DNA from: Gemmataceae bacterium
GTDB taxonomy: Bacteria > Planctomycetota > Planctomycetia > Gemmatales > Gemmataceae
DNA length: 64,000 bases
Assembly: GCA_901538445.1 (NCBI GenBank)
Contig: LR594585.1
Coordinates: forward strand, 1,763,369-1,827,368
Direction of reading: 5' to 3'
In this document: positions 43,493 through 51,906 of the stretch, piece after piece
Numbering within the stretch: the stretch's first letter is position 1
Layout of the letters: each line of letters opens with the position of its first letter
Program-made: the position numbers and the translations under genes
The notes under the pieces: model-generated
Databases searched by the model: none
Told to the model about the DNA's origin: nothing
Seen by the model: only the letters and a program-made list of their open reading frames with translations

Positions 43493-43625
43493 CCCTCTCC
43501 CCTTGCGGGAGAGGGTGGCCGCGCTTCGCGGCCGGGTGAGGGGTGGAGCCTAACGCCTCGTACTGCTTCGCCCCCTCACCCGCCGCTCGCGGACTCGCGG
43601 CACCCTCTCCCGCAAGGGGAGAGGG
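43493..43625. repeat. ~52-nt inverted repeat (CCCTCTCCCC family, second copy)
   Basis: Left arm about 43493-43543 and right arm about 43572-43625 belong to the same family as 12986-13117. Here it lies between the co-directional glgX and treZ genes. Confidence 0.75.
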
Positions 43626-43637
43626 GCAATTCAGTCT

Positions 43638-43669
43638 CGGCGGGCGGGCGGGCGGGCGGGCGGGCGGGC
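43638..43669. repeat. CGGG tetranucleotide array, G-quadruplex candidate
   Basis: Seven GGG runs separated by single C occur on the plus strand, 26 nt beyond the glgX stop. Single-nucleotide loops favour a very stable quadruplex in the non-template (plus) or template role, depending on transcription direction. Copy number may vary by slippage. Confidence 0.85.
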
Positions 43670-43694
43670 CGACGCCGCTCGCCGGCGTTCGGGC

Positions 43695-45911
43695 CTACGA
43701 GCCCACCGGGTCCGGTTTTACCGGGAGCGGCCGCGTCGCGGGCTCGGCCTTCTTCCGCAGGGTCTCGGCCTGGAGCGGGGTCACGGCCGGCTCGCGCTCG
43801 ACCCGGGGCCGGGTGCGGAACAGCACCACCGACCGGGCCGCCACCCGGCACTGGTGCCCGCCGTCGAACAGCTCGGGCCGGCGGTCGTCGTCGGCCGTGT
43901 CGAACAGCAACTCCCAGACGTGCCGCGGGTGCGTCCCCGGGAGGGTGAACGGGAGCTGCTGCCCGCCCGCGTTGAAGACCGCGTACAGCGTGTCGCCGGT
44001 CACCACCTCGCCCCGCTCGTCGGGCTCCCGGATCAGGTCGCCGGCGAACCGGACGGCCAGGGCGTGCGTGGGTTCGCCCCACTCCGCCTCGGTCAGTTCC
44101 CGGCCCACCGGGGTGAACCACGACACGTCGCCCGCGTCCTCGCCGCGGATCGGCCGGTCCTGGAAGAACGTCCGCCGCCGCAGCACCGGCTGCTCCCGCC
44201 AGACGCGGGTGAGCTTCTTGACGAACTCCAGGTGCGCGGTCCGCGGGCCGGACGGCTCCCAGTCGAGCCACGTCAGCTCGTTGTCCTGGCAGTACGTGTT
44301 GTTGTTCCCGTGCTGGGTGTGGCCGAGTTCGTCGCCGCCCAGGAGCATGGGCACCCCCTGCGACAGGAACACGGTGGCCAGGTGGTTCCGCCGCTGCCGC
44401 TCGCGGAGCGCCAGCACCTCGGGGTCGTCGGTCGGCCCCTCGGCCCCGCAGTTCCAGTTCCGGTTGTGGCCCTCGCCGTCGCGGTTCTCCTCGCCGTTGG
44501 CCTCGTTCCGCTTCTGCTCGTAGGCGACCAGGTCGGCCAGGGTGAACCCGTCGTGGCACGTCACGAAGTTGACGCTCGCGTGCGGCTTCCGGCCGGTCCG
44601 GTCGTACAGGTCCGGGGACCCGCACAGCCGCAACGCGAGCCGCTCGGCCGTGACCGCGGTGCCCGACCAGAACTCGCGGACCGCGTCCCGGTACTCGCCG
44701 TTCCACTCGGCCCACCCGTGCGGGAAGTTGCCCACCTGGTACCCGCCGGGGCCGGTGTCCCAGGGCTCGGCGATGAGCTTCACCCGCGACAGCACCGGGT
44801 CCTGCTGCACCACGCGGAAGAACGTGCCCAGGGTGTCGGCGTCGATCGACTCGCGGGCCAGGGCGGTCGCGAGGTCGAACCGGAACCCGTCGACGTGCAT
44901 CTCCTGCACCCAGTACCGCAGGCTGTCGGTGATGAGCTGGAGGACGCGCGGGTGGCCCATCCGCGGGGTGTTGCCGCACCCGGTGAAGTCCATGTAGTAC
45001 CGCGGGTGCTCGGGCGACAGGAAGTAGTAGTTCGCGTTGTCGAGCCCGCGGAAGCTCAGCGTCGGGCCGCACTGGTTCCCCTCGGCGGTGTGGTTGTACA
45101 CCACGTCGAGGATCACCTCGATGCCGGCCGCGTGGAGCGCCCGGACCATGCTCTTGAACTCCCACACGGCCCGGTCCGGGGCGGTCGCGAACCGCGGGTC
45201 CGGCGCGAAGTACCCGAGCGTGTTGTACCCCCAGTAGTTCGTCAGCCCCCGCTCGCCCAGGTGCCGGTCGTCGGCCCGGTAGTGGACCGGGAGCAGCTCG
45301 ACGGCGGTGACGTTCAGGTCCTTGAGGTGCCGCACGGCCGCCGCGGACCCGAGCCCCGCGTAGGTGCCGCGGAGGTGGTCCGGGACGCCCGGGAGCCGCT
45401 TGGTGAACCCCTTGACGTGGACCTCGTAGACCAGCGTCTCGTGCCACGGGTGCATGAGCGGCCGGTCGTCGCCCCAGGTGAACGCGGTGTCGGCGACCAC
45501 CGCCAGCGGCGCGTACGGGGCGCTGTCGCGGAGGTCGAACGACAGGTCCACCGCCTCGTCGCCGATGGTGTACCCGTACAGGGCGTTGTCCCAGGCGATG
45601 CCGCGGCCGACGGCCTTGGCGTAGGGGTCGAACAGGAGCTTGTTCGGGTTGAACCGGTGGCCCTTCTCGGGCTCGTACGGGCCGTGCGCGCGGTACGCAT
45701 AGAACTGCCCGGGGAGCGCGTCCGGGAGGTAGGCGTGGAACACCTGGTCGGTGCGCTCGGTCAGCTCGATCCGCTGCTCGGACCGGCCCTCGGCGCTCTC
45801 GAACAGGCACAACTCGATCCTGGTCGCGTTCTCGCTGAAGACGGCGAAGTTGACCCCGGTGCCGTCCCACGTGGCACCGAGCGGGTAAGGTCGTCCTGGC
45901 CAGACGCGCAT
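43695..45911 (-). CDS. glgX: glycogen debranching enzyme GlgX
   Basis: A 738-residue isoamylase-type GH13 enzyme. The CBM48 domain starts YPLGATWDGTGVNFAVFSENA. Barrel motifs are DVVYNHTAEGNQ, GFRFDLATALARE with the nucleophile, LIAEPWDTGPGGYQVGNFP with the acid Glu, and NFVTCHDGFTL. LLGGDELGHTQHGNNNTYCQDN is diagnostic for GlgX. It hydrolyses alpha-1,6 branches of glycogen limit dextrins. The start ATG 45911 (MRVWPG) has GAGGAG upstream; the frame stays open further upstream only because a palindromic repeat lies there. The C-terminal tail after about residue 700 is a charged extension. It pairs functionally with treZ. Confidence 0.96.
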   Translation of the reverse strand: MRVWPGRPYPLGATWDGTGVNFAVFSENATRIELCLFESAEGRSEQRIELTERTDQVFHAYLPDALPGQFYAYRAHGPYEPEKGHRFNPNKLLFDPYAKAVGRGIAWDNALYGYTIGDEAVDLSFDLRDSAPYAPLAVVADTAFTWGDDRPLMHPWHETLVYEVHVKGFTKRLPGVPDHLRGTYAGLGSAAAVRHLKDLNVTAVELLPVHYRADDRHLGERGLTNYWGYNTLGYFAPDPRFATAPDRAVWEFKSMVRALHAAGIEVILDVVYNHTAEGNQCGPTLSFRGLDNANYYFLSPEHPRYYMDFTGCGNTPRMGHPRVLQLITDSLRYWVQEMHVDGFRFDLATALARESIDADTLGTFFRVVQQDPVLSRVKLIAEPWDTGPGGYQVGNFPHGWAEWNGEYRDAVREFWSGTAVTAERLALRLCGSPDLYDRTGRKPHASVNFVTCHDGFTLADLVAYEQKRNEANGEENRDGEGHNRNWNCGAEGPTDDPEVLALRERQRRNHLATVFLSQGVPMLLGGDELGHTQHGNNNTYCQDNELTWLDWEPSGPRTAHLEFVKKLTRVWREQPVLRRRTFFQDRPIRGEDAGDVSWFTPVGRELTEAEWGEPTHALAVRFAGDLIREPDERGEVVTGDTLYAVFNAGGQQLPFTLPGTHPRHVWELLFDTADDDRRPELFDGGHQCRVAARSVVLFRTRPRVEREPAVTPLQAETLRKKAEPATRPLPVKPDPVGS

Positions 45912-45984
45912 CGCGGCGACTCCTCGGGGGCGGGTGCTCGCCCCGACGAGTGCGAATCGCGTGCCGGGCACCGAGAAAGCACGG

Positions 45985-46043
45985 CGAACCCTGAGCGCCA
46001 GCGAGGGAGTGATGTTCACCCACTCGCTGGCGCTCAGGGTTCG
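45985..46043. repeat. 20-bp perfect inverted repeat (CGAACCCTGAGCGCC family)
   Basis: Arms 45985-46004 and 46024-46043 are perfect complements, located between the export lipoprotein's 3' end and glgX. A second copy is at 53605-53662. Confidence 0.85.
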
Positions 46044-46050
46044 CCCGGCG

Positions 46051-46905
46051 TCACTGCGCTGGAGGGGCGGGCGGGGCCGCGGGGATCGCGACCGGGCCGC
46101 CGGGGGCCGCGCACCCGGTGGCGCACCCGCCCCCGAAGCACGACACCTGCGGCCGAGCGCACGCAGCGTTCGGCTTCTGGCACCGGGCCGGGAGAAGCCC
46201 CTCCAGCATCCCCTTGCTCGACACGTACACGCGGTCGCCGGACTGGAGCTGGTAGTTCGTGGTCGTGTCGCCGAGCTGCACGATGTTCGTGTAGCACACC
46301 GGCAGCACCACCCGGCACCCGTCCGGCACCGTCGGCCGCGACACGATGATGTTCTGCTCCGACGCCTTGCGGGTGAGGCCGCCGGCCTGCGTCACCGCCG
46401 ACAGCACCGTGTCGTGGCCGGTGACCGGGAACGCGCCGGGGGCGTTCACCTCGCCGAGCACGTAGTACACCTTCCCCGGCTTGGAGAGCAGCCGCACGGT
46501 GACGGCGACGGGTTCCTTCTGCTTCGCCCGGATGATGTCGCGGATCTGCACCTCGATGGCCGCGAGCGTCGAGCCCGCGACCACGGGCCGGCCGAACTGG
46601 CCGAGGTCGATGGTGCCGTCGGGCTGCACCAACTGGTCCGGCGGCAGGCGGACCGGCGTGTCGAGCTCGACCGGCTGCACGAGGAGCGTGTCGCCGGGCT
46701 CGACGACGTGCGTCGGGAGCAGCTCCATCGCCAGCTCGCGGGCCACCGGGGCCGGCACCGGGACCGTGTCGCGGATCGCCTTGGCCGTCTTCGTGAGCGG
46801 GTACGACGGCGCGCTGAACCCGAGCGTGTCGCCGATCGTGGAACACCCGGTCACCGCCAGCACCCACAAACCGAAGGCTACGAACAGCCGCACTCGCTTG
46901 CCCAT
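46051..46905 (-). CDS. polysaccharide export lipoprotein (Wza/GumB type)
   Basis: A 284-residue protein. The lipobox LAVTGC is followed by STIGD. Poly_export (BexD/CtrA/VexA) begins at about residue 68 with VEPGDTLLVQPVELDTP and includes DGTIDLGQFGRPVVAG. A SLBB unit follows: YYVLGEVNAPGAFPVTGHDTVLSAVTQAGGLTRKAS. The C-terminus is unusual: after YQLQSGDRVYVSS comes a Cys-rich, Pro/Ala-rich tail with seven cysteines (ARCQKPNAACARPQVSCFGGGCATGC). No outer-membrane barrel-forming C-terminal helix is clear. It probably exports the polymer made by the 24-41 kb locus. AAGGAG precedes the ATG. Confidence 0.9.
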   Translation of the reverse strand: MGKRVRLFVAFGLWVLAVTGCSTIGDTLGFSAPSYPLTKTAKAIRDTVPVPAPVARELAMELLPTHVVEPGDTLLVQPVELDTPVRLPPDQLVQPDGTIDLGQFGRPVVAGSTLAAIEVQIRDIIRAKQKEPVAVTVRLLSKPGKVYYVLGEVNAPGAFPVTGHDTVLSAVTQAGGLTRKASEQNIIVSRPTVPDGCRVVLPVCYTNIVQLGDTTTNYQLQSGDRVYVSSKGMLEGLLPARCQKPNAACARPQVSCFGGGCATGCAAPGGPVAIPAAPPAPPAQ

Positions 46906-47025
46906 GACACTGACTCCTTGCCCGGGTTACCAGGATCGTCAGTGTTATCGGGCCGGCCCGCTCCCCCGCTTCAACCGATCCAACCGGCACCGCCCGTTCT
47001 TCTCGCATTCCCGACAAGGGTGCAC

Positions 47026-47099
47026 GGCGAGCCGGGAGCGTCAGCGACCGGAGGTGGGCGCTCCACCTGAACTCCGGTCGCTGACGCTCCCGGCTCGCC
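47026..47099. repeat. 28-bp perfect inverted repeat (CTCCGGTCGCTGACGC family)
   Basis: Arms 47026-47053 and 47072-47099 are perfect complements. Related copies lie at 53565-53592 (half), 55356-55422 and 60913-60942, the last inside a coding sequence. Confidence 0.9.
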
Positions 47100-47114
47100 G
47101 CGGGCGGTCGCGCG

Positions 47115-50100
47115 CTACTTATCGTCCATCGCCCCCAGAGCGCCCAGCCCGCCGAGACCGAGCACGTCGGCGGCCGCCGAGGGGACGACGTACCGGCTCA
47201 GGAAGAACCGCACCGCCTCCTCGCGGAGCAGCGCCCCGACGTTCACCTTCACGATCGGATTGCTCGTGGTCCCGGTGACCGTGAGCCGGATCGTGCGGTT
47301 CGAGAGGAAGTCGCTCACGTCGCGGATCAGGCCGATCGGGACCGGGCCGATCATCGGGAGCCGGAGCCCGAACAGCCGCAGCCCGCGGGTGCTCGGGCCG
47401 ATGGTGCCCGTGTGCGCGACGACGTCGAGGTCCACGCGGCCGGTGGTCGTGATCGTGCCCTCGGCGAACACCTGGGCCGTCGGGTTCGCCAGCGCGAGGC
47501 GCTCGACCCGGAACACGCCCTTCGAGAGGCTGCCCCGCACGTCGCCCGACTGGAACGGCTTCACCAACCCCGCGGGGTTGAGGAACGGCGTGACCTGCCG
47601 CAGGATCGGGATCTCGCGGACCGACGTGTTGTTGAGGACCGCGACCAGGTTCCCGGTCAGGTCGGCCGCGGACCGCACGTTCTGCCCGCCGAGGTCGAAG
47701 CGGCCGGTGATGCGGCCGTTGCCGATGAGCGCGTTCTCGCCGAGCTGCGGCACCACGGCGGCGACCGGCACGTTGATGAACCGGATGCGGCCGTCCACCC
47801 GCATGCCGCCGTGGCCCCAGTCCACCGTCACCGCCGGCTGCACGCGGCCGTTGCCGGTGTTGACGACCGCGTTCTGAACCGACAGCCGCCCGTACCCGCC
47901 CGGGGCCGTCGAGACCTCGAACGGCACGACGAGGTCCGTGACCGCGATGCCCGAGACGGTGCCCCGGGGGAGCGACAGGCTCCCCGAGATGCGGGTCTCG
48001 CCCCCGAGGCGGCCGCGGGCCACGAGCGTCATCGGCCCGTCGATCAGGTCGGCGGCGTCGGCCCCGGCGAGCGCCAGCACCTGCTTCGCGTCCACGCGGG
48101 TGAGCGCGACGCTGAAGAAGTTCCGCCGCGGGTCGCTGACGTACACCCGGGCACGGGCGCGGAGCTCGCCGCCCGCGACCCGCCCCGCGAGGTCCGACAG
48201 ATCGACGACGCCGTCGCGCATCACCAGCACGCCGGTGACCTCGCGGGCGAGCGACGCGTCCCCCCACCGCACGCCGGTGAGCGACACCCGGCCCGAGCCG
48301 GTCGAGAGGTCGTTGTCGAAGTCGAAGTTCGCGTCGATCCTGCCCCGCAGCGGGGCGAGCGACTGGAACCCGACGTCGGTGGCGATCCGCGACAGGTCGA
48401 TGCCCGTGACCTTGAGCGACCCGCGGTCGTTCGCCCCGGCCGGGAGCTTGTCCTTCTTCTGCCCGGGGTAGCGGCCCTTCAGCTCGAACGACCCGCCGAG
48501 CGTCTTCCCCTCCAGTTCGTACTCCAGCACCTTCCCCTTGAGCGCCGCCTTGCCGACGAGCCGCTCGGCCGGGATGCCCTGGACGGTGAGCTTGGGGGCG
48601 GTCACGTCGAGGGCGATGTTGCCGACCCGGGCCTCGCCGGCCTTCGCGGGGGGGATCGTGCCGCTCACCTTGCCCGTCACTTTCCCGGTGACGCGGACCG
48701 GCACGTCGGGGATCAGCTCGGACGCGACGCCGACGTCCACCTCCTTGAAGTTCACCTCGAACTTGCCGGCCTTGTCGGCCGCGAACGGCACGTCGGCGCT
48801 GCCGGTGATCGTGCCGCCGAACACGTCGGCCTTCAGGTCGGTGAGCGACACGCGGTCCTCGGTGAGCGCCCACTTGGCGGCGATGTGGTTGGCCGACGAC
48901 CGGCCGAGCGTGAGCTTCGTCGCGGTGACCGTGCCGGACGCCGCGAACGACAGCGGGGACAGCGTGCCGGTGACCTTCGATTCGGTCTCCAGCACGCCCT
49001 CGACGGGGGCCGAGAACCCGGCCTCCGGGACGAGCTTCCGCAGGTCGGTGACCTCGGTGCCGGTGGTCCGCACGACGGCGGTGAACGGGTACTTGTCAGA
49101 CACCCCCAGCGTCGCCTCGCCGGTGACCGGGATGCCCTCGAGCGTGAGCCGGGCCTCGGTCATGGTGAGGACGCCCTTGGCGAGCGCGGCCGAGAACTTG
49201 ACGTCCCTGATGCTCCGCCCCTCGGCGACGATCTCGCTCGACGTGAGGACCGCGGTGCCGCTCCACACGGTCGGGTCCCACAGTTTCTCGTACTGCGACT
49301 TGAGGTCCACCTTCCCGGAGACGGTGCCGGTGATCGCGAGGTCCACGCCGGGCAGCGCGCGGGCGATCTGCTCCAGCGGGATGTTGTCGATGGTGAGGAC
49401 CGCGGTCGCGTCGCCGGCCGGGTTCACGGCCATCGTCGCGGTGCCCTTGAAGCTCCCCGGCGGGAGCTTGGAGTTCCCCGGCTGATCGATCTTGCCGCTC
49501 AGGTTGGTCAGCGACAGCTTCCCGTCCTGGTACACCATCTTCGCCGCGACGTCGCGGACCGTGAGCCCCTCAAAGGTGAGCGCCGGCGACGTGATTTCGC
49601 CCGAGAACTGGTACGCGGCGGTGCTGGCGGCCGACGCGACGGGAACGGCGACCGACGCCACGACCGTCATCTTCCCGCCGATCTTGTACCCGAGCTTGAT
49701 GTCGAGCTTTTCGAGGAGCTGCGACACGTCGACGTCGCGGAGCCGGATCGTGGCGTCGAGCGTGGTCGGGCCGTCGTCGTCCTTCTTCGGCGCGTCCTTC
49801 GTCGCGGGCGGGTCGGCCGGCTTCTTCTCCTGGGCGGGCCGCGGCGCGGCGCACCGCACGAGCGTGCGAACCACTCCGCGGTCGCCGCGGCCCGCGTCGG
49901 CCTTCTCCTTCTGCTGCTGGAGCTGGAGCTTCTTGCCGGTCTTCCGCAGGCGGATCGGGATGTCGTCGCTGTCGAACCCGAGCACCTTCACGCCGGTGAG
50001 GAGCCCCTCGCCGCTGCCCTCGGGCTCGATCCGGCCGTCGGGGAAGATCTTGAGCGAGATGGTGGCGTTGCCCTTCAGCTTCCCCTCGAAGTCCCTGTTC

Positions 50101-51125
50101 AGCCCCCACTCGGGCGGGAGCTGCTTGATGTCGAGGCCGGTCGCGGACACCTTGAGCGCGACGGTGGTCGGGTCGGCCCCGAAGTCGAGGTCGCCGTCGA
50201 GCGCGAGGCTCCCGCCGGCCACCTCGGCCTTCGCGTCCTGGAGCGTGACCTTCGCGCCCGTGACGCGGATCAGCCCGGTCACCCGGGTGAGCGTCACGCT
50301 CGCGTCGGGGAGCGTCAGCGCCGCGGCGGCCGGCTTGATGTCCACCGAGTACTCGACGCTGCCGCCGGGGCTGGCCCACACCTTCACGGCCACCGCCCCG
50401 CGGCCGTTGGGCTGCACGCTCTGCCACACCGACGGGGGCACGAACGGGACCGAGCCGAGGCGGTCCATGGTGAGCGGGCCGTCCGGGGTCGAGAGCTCGA
50501 CCCACCCGGTCTTCGCGCCGGCGTTGATCTCGCCGGTGACGGTCCACTTCGACCACGCGGGGTCGTCGATGGTCCCGGCGAGCTTCACCGCGTCCCCGGC
50601 CGCCGTCACCGACAGGCCCAGGTTCTGGAGCGCGAACTCGGGCCGCCCCTCCTGCCTGATGGTGAGCCGCCCGCCGGTGACCTTGATGCTCGGCAGGTGC
50701 CCGCCCCCGCCCCCGCCGCCCGAGAGGTGCGGCAGCGTGGTGATGACCTTCCCGTCGGCGGCGACGTGCAGCGTGAGGGTGACGCCGTCGAGGGTGACCC
50801 AGTCGGGCTCGACGCTGCCGGTCGCGAGCCCGAGCAGCGACACGTCGGCCCTCGCCTTCCCGACGCCGAGCACTTCCGCGTGGGCGGGTTCGGGTGCGGC
50901 GGGGTCGAAGACCCGCATCCCGATGCTCGACGTGAACAGCCCGAGCTGCACCTGGGTGACCTCGACGGGCATCCCGATCTGCGCGCCGATCTGCCGGGCG
51001 ACCATCGCCTTCCCGCCCGCCGTGGACAGGTAAATCCCGATCGCGACGCGGAATACGACGACCAGCGCGAGCAGGCCGCCGGCCCCGTACAGACCCCACC
51101 GAACCGCCCGCCGTGCCGTGACCAT
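47115..51125 (-). CDS. AsmA-like envelope protein, 1336 residues
   Basis: A very large single-pass protein of the AsmA/TamB/YhdP-like group. One N-terminal helix (about 10-32) is followed by GGKAMVARQIGAQIGMPVEVTQVQLGLF, the AsmA-type start, and then over a thousand residues of repeating beta-strands with patterns such as GxVxGxVxGxxxL (VRVTGKVTGKVSGTI, LAITGTVSGKVDLK). The C-terminal block RGLRLFGLRLPMIGPVPIGLIRDVSDFLSNR resembles the AsmA_2 end. Such proteins form long hydrophobic grooves that carry phospholipids across the periplasm. A Lys/Asp/Pro-rich spacer lies at about 415-465. ATG 51125 has AAGGAG 7 nt upstream. Confidence 0.87.
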   Translation of the reverse strand: MVTARRAVRWGLYGAGGLLALVVVFRVAIGIYLSTAGGKAMVARQIGAQIGMPVEVTQVQLGLFTSSIGMRVFDPAAPEPAHAEVLGVGKARADVSLLGLATGSVEPDWVTLDGVTLTLHVAADGKVITTLPHLSGGGGGGGHLPSIKVTGGRLTIRQEGRPEFALQNLGLSVTAAGDAVKLAGTIDDPAWSKWTVTGEINAGAKTGWVELSTPDGPLTMDRLGSVPFVPPSVWQSVQPNGRGAVAVKVWASPGGSVEYSVDIKPAAAALTLPDASVTLTRVTGLIRVTGAKVTLQDAKAEVAGGSLALDGDLDFGADPTTVALKVSATGLDIKQLPPEWGLNRDFEGKLKGNATISLKIFPDGRIEPEGSGEGLLTGVKVLGFDSDDIPIRLRKTGKKLQLQQQKEKADAGRGDRGVVRTLVRCAAPRPAQEKKPADPPATKDAPKKDDDGPTTLDATIRLRDVDVSQLLEKLDIKLGYKIGGKMTVVASVAVPVASAASTAAYQFSGEITSPALTFEGLTVRDVAAKMVYQDGKLSLTNLSGKIDQPGNSKLPPGSFKGTATMAVNPAGDATAVLTIDNIPLEQIARALPGVDLAITGTVSGKVDLKSQYEKLWDPTVWSGTAVLTSSEIVAEGRSIRDVKFSAALAKGVLTMTEARLTLEGIPVTGEATLGVSDKYPFTAVVRTTGTEVTDLRKLVPEAGFSAPVEGVLETESKVTGTLSPLSFAASGTVTATKLTLGRSSANHIAAKWALTEDRVSLTDLKADVFGGTITGSADVPFAADKAGKFEVNFKEVDVGVASELIPDVPVRVTGKVTGKVSGTIPPAKAGEARVGNIALDVTAPKLTVQGIPAERLVGKAALKGKVLEYELEGKTLGGSFELKGRYPGQKKDKLPAGANDRGSLKVTGIDLSRIATDVGFQSLAPLRGRIDANFDFDNDLSTGSGRVSLTGVRWGDASLAREVTGVLVMRDGVVDLSDLAGRVAGGELRARARVYVSDPRRNFFSVALTRVDAKQVLALAGADAADLIDGPMTLVARGRLGGETRISGSLSLPRGTVSGIAVTDLVVPFEVSTAPGGYGRLSVQNAVVNTGNGRVQPAVTVDWGHGGMRVDGRIRFINVPVAAVVPQLGENALIGNGRITGRFDLGGQNVRSAADLTGNLVAVLNNTSVREIPILRQVTPFLNPAGLVKPFQSGDVRGSLSKGVFRVERLALANPTAQVFAEGTITTTGRVDLDVVAHTGTIGPSTRGLRLFGLRLPMIGPVPIGLIRDVSDFLSNRTIRLTVTGTTSNPIVKVNVGALLREEAVRFFLSRYVVPSAAADVLGLGGLGALGAMDDK

Positions 51126-51324
51126 GAGTGCTCCTTCGGTGGCTCGCCCCGGGGTCGCTCCCTCAACGATGCGCCCACTTCTGCACATGGCGTTCCGCCG
51201 CGGGCGTTTCCCGGCGGCGCGAAGCGCCGCCCGGCGGACCGACCGGGAGAACCGGATTGTTCGGACTGGGGGAGCGGGGCGGCGCGTCAGGGGTCACCCG
51301 GACGGGCGGCCGCGGGAGGGGAGA

Positions 51325-51750
51325 TCACTCGTCGCCGCCGCCGGCGCGGCGGTTCTGCTTCTTGGCCGACTGGCGGCGCTTGTCGGCCACGCGGCGGCGC
51401 TTCGCGCCCTTGGTCACCTTGGTGGCCTTGCGGACCGTGGGCTCGACCAGCCCGGCGCGGATCATCTCGGTGAGCTTCTCGAGGCAGTCGAGCCGGTTCC
51501 GCTCCTGGTCGCGGTACTTCTGGGACTGGAGGACCACGTCCCCCTCGACGGTGAACCGGGACGGGAACCGGGCCCGCATCCGCAGCACCGCCGGGGCCGG
51601 GATGGCGGCGGCCGTCGCGGCGGCCCGCCACCGGAGCACCGCCTTGGACGCGACCTTGTTCACGTTCTGGCCGCCCGGCCCGCCGGACCGGGCGTAGCTC
51701 CACTCCAGCTCCTCGTCGGGGATCCGGACGAGTTCGGTCACTTCGAGCAT
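51325..51750 (-). CDS. arfB: alternative ribosome-rescue factor ArfB
   Basis: A 141-residue peptidyl-tRNA hydrolase of the ArfB (YaeJ) type. The GGQ catalytic motif is in ARSGGPGGQNVNKVASKAVLRW, at about residues 21-33. The domain is short and lacks the codon-recognition domains of RF1/RF2. The C-terminal tail is highly basic (KGAKRRRVADKRRQSAKKQNRR), as needed to enter the empty mRNA channel of stalled ribosomes. The start is ATG 51750. It is divergent from the membrane protein at 51907. Confidence 0.93.
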   Translation of the reverse strand: MLEVTELVRIPDEELEWSYARSGGPGGQNVNKVASKAVLRWRAAATAAAIPAPAVLRMRARFPSRFTVEGDVVLQSQKYRDQERNRLDCLEKLTEMIRAGLVEPTVRKATKVTKGAKRRRVADKRRQSAKKQNRRAGGGDE

Positions 51751-51828
51751 CGGCGCACCGTGGGAAGGAAGCGGCGCGGACCGGCCCGCCGCGCCCCCGG
51801 TTACTGTAGCACCGACCGCGAGTCGCGG

Positions 51829-51858
51829 TTGACGCCGCCGCGGCGTTTCCCGTAACCT
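51829..51858 (+). promoter_or_regulatory. candidate sigma-70-type promoter
   Basis: TTGACG at 51829-51834 and TAACCT at 51853-51858 are separated by 18 nt, upstream of the membrane glycosyltransferase-like gene at 51907. Confidence 0.4.
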
Positions 51859-51906
51859 CCCGGGCCGGGGACGATTCCGGGCGCGGCCACGGACACGGAG
51901 CAGGTC

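Noticed and set aside
47412-51473. A 1353-codon rightward open frame opposite the AsmA-like gene
   Set aside because: Its composition is low-complexity Arg/Gly/Ala/Asp, as expected for the complement of a very GC-rich gene. The opposite strand has clear AsmA structure. Similar long antisense frames at 3684-6959, 13188-15335 and 18803-21592 were dropped for the same reason.
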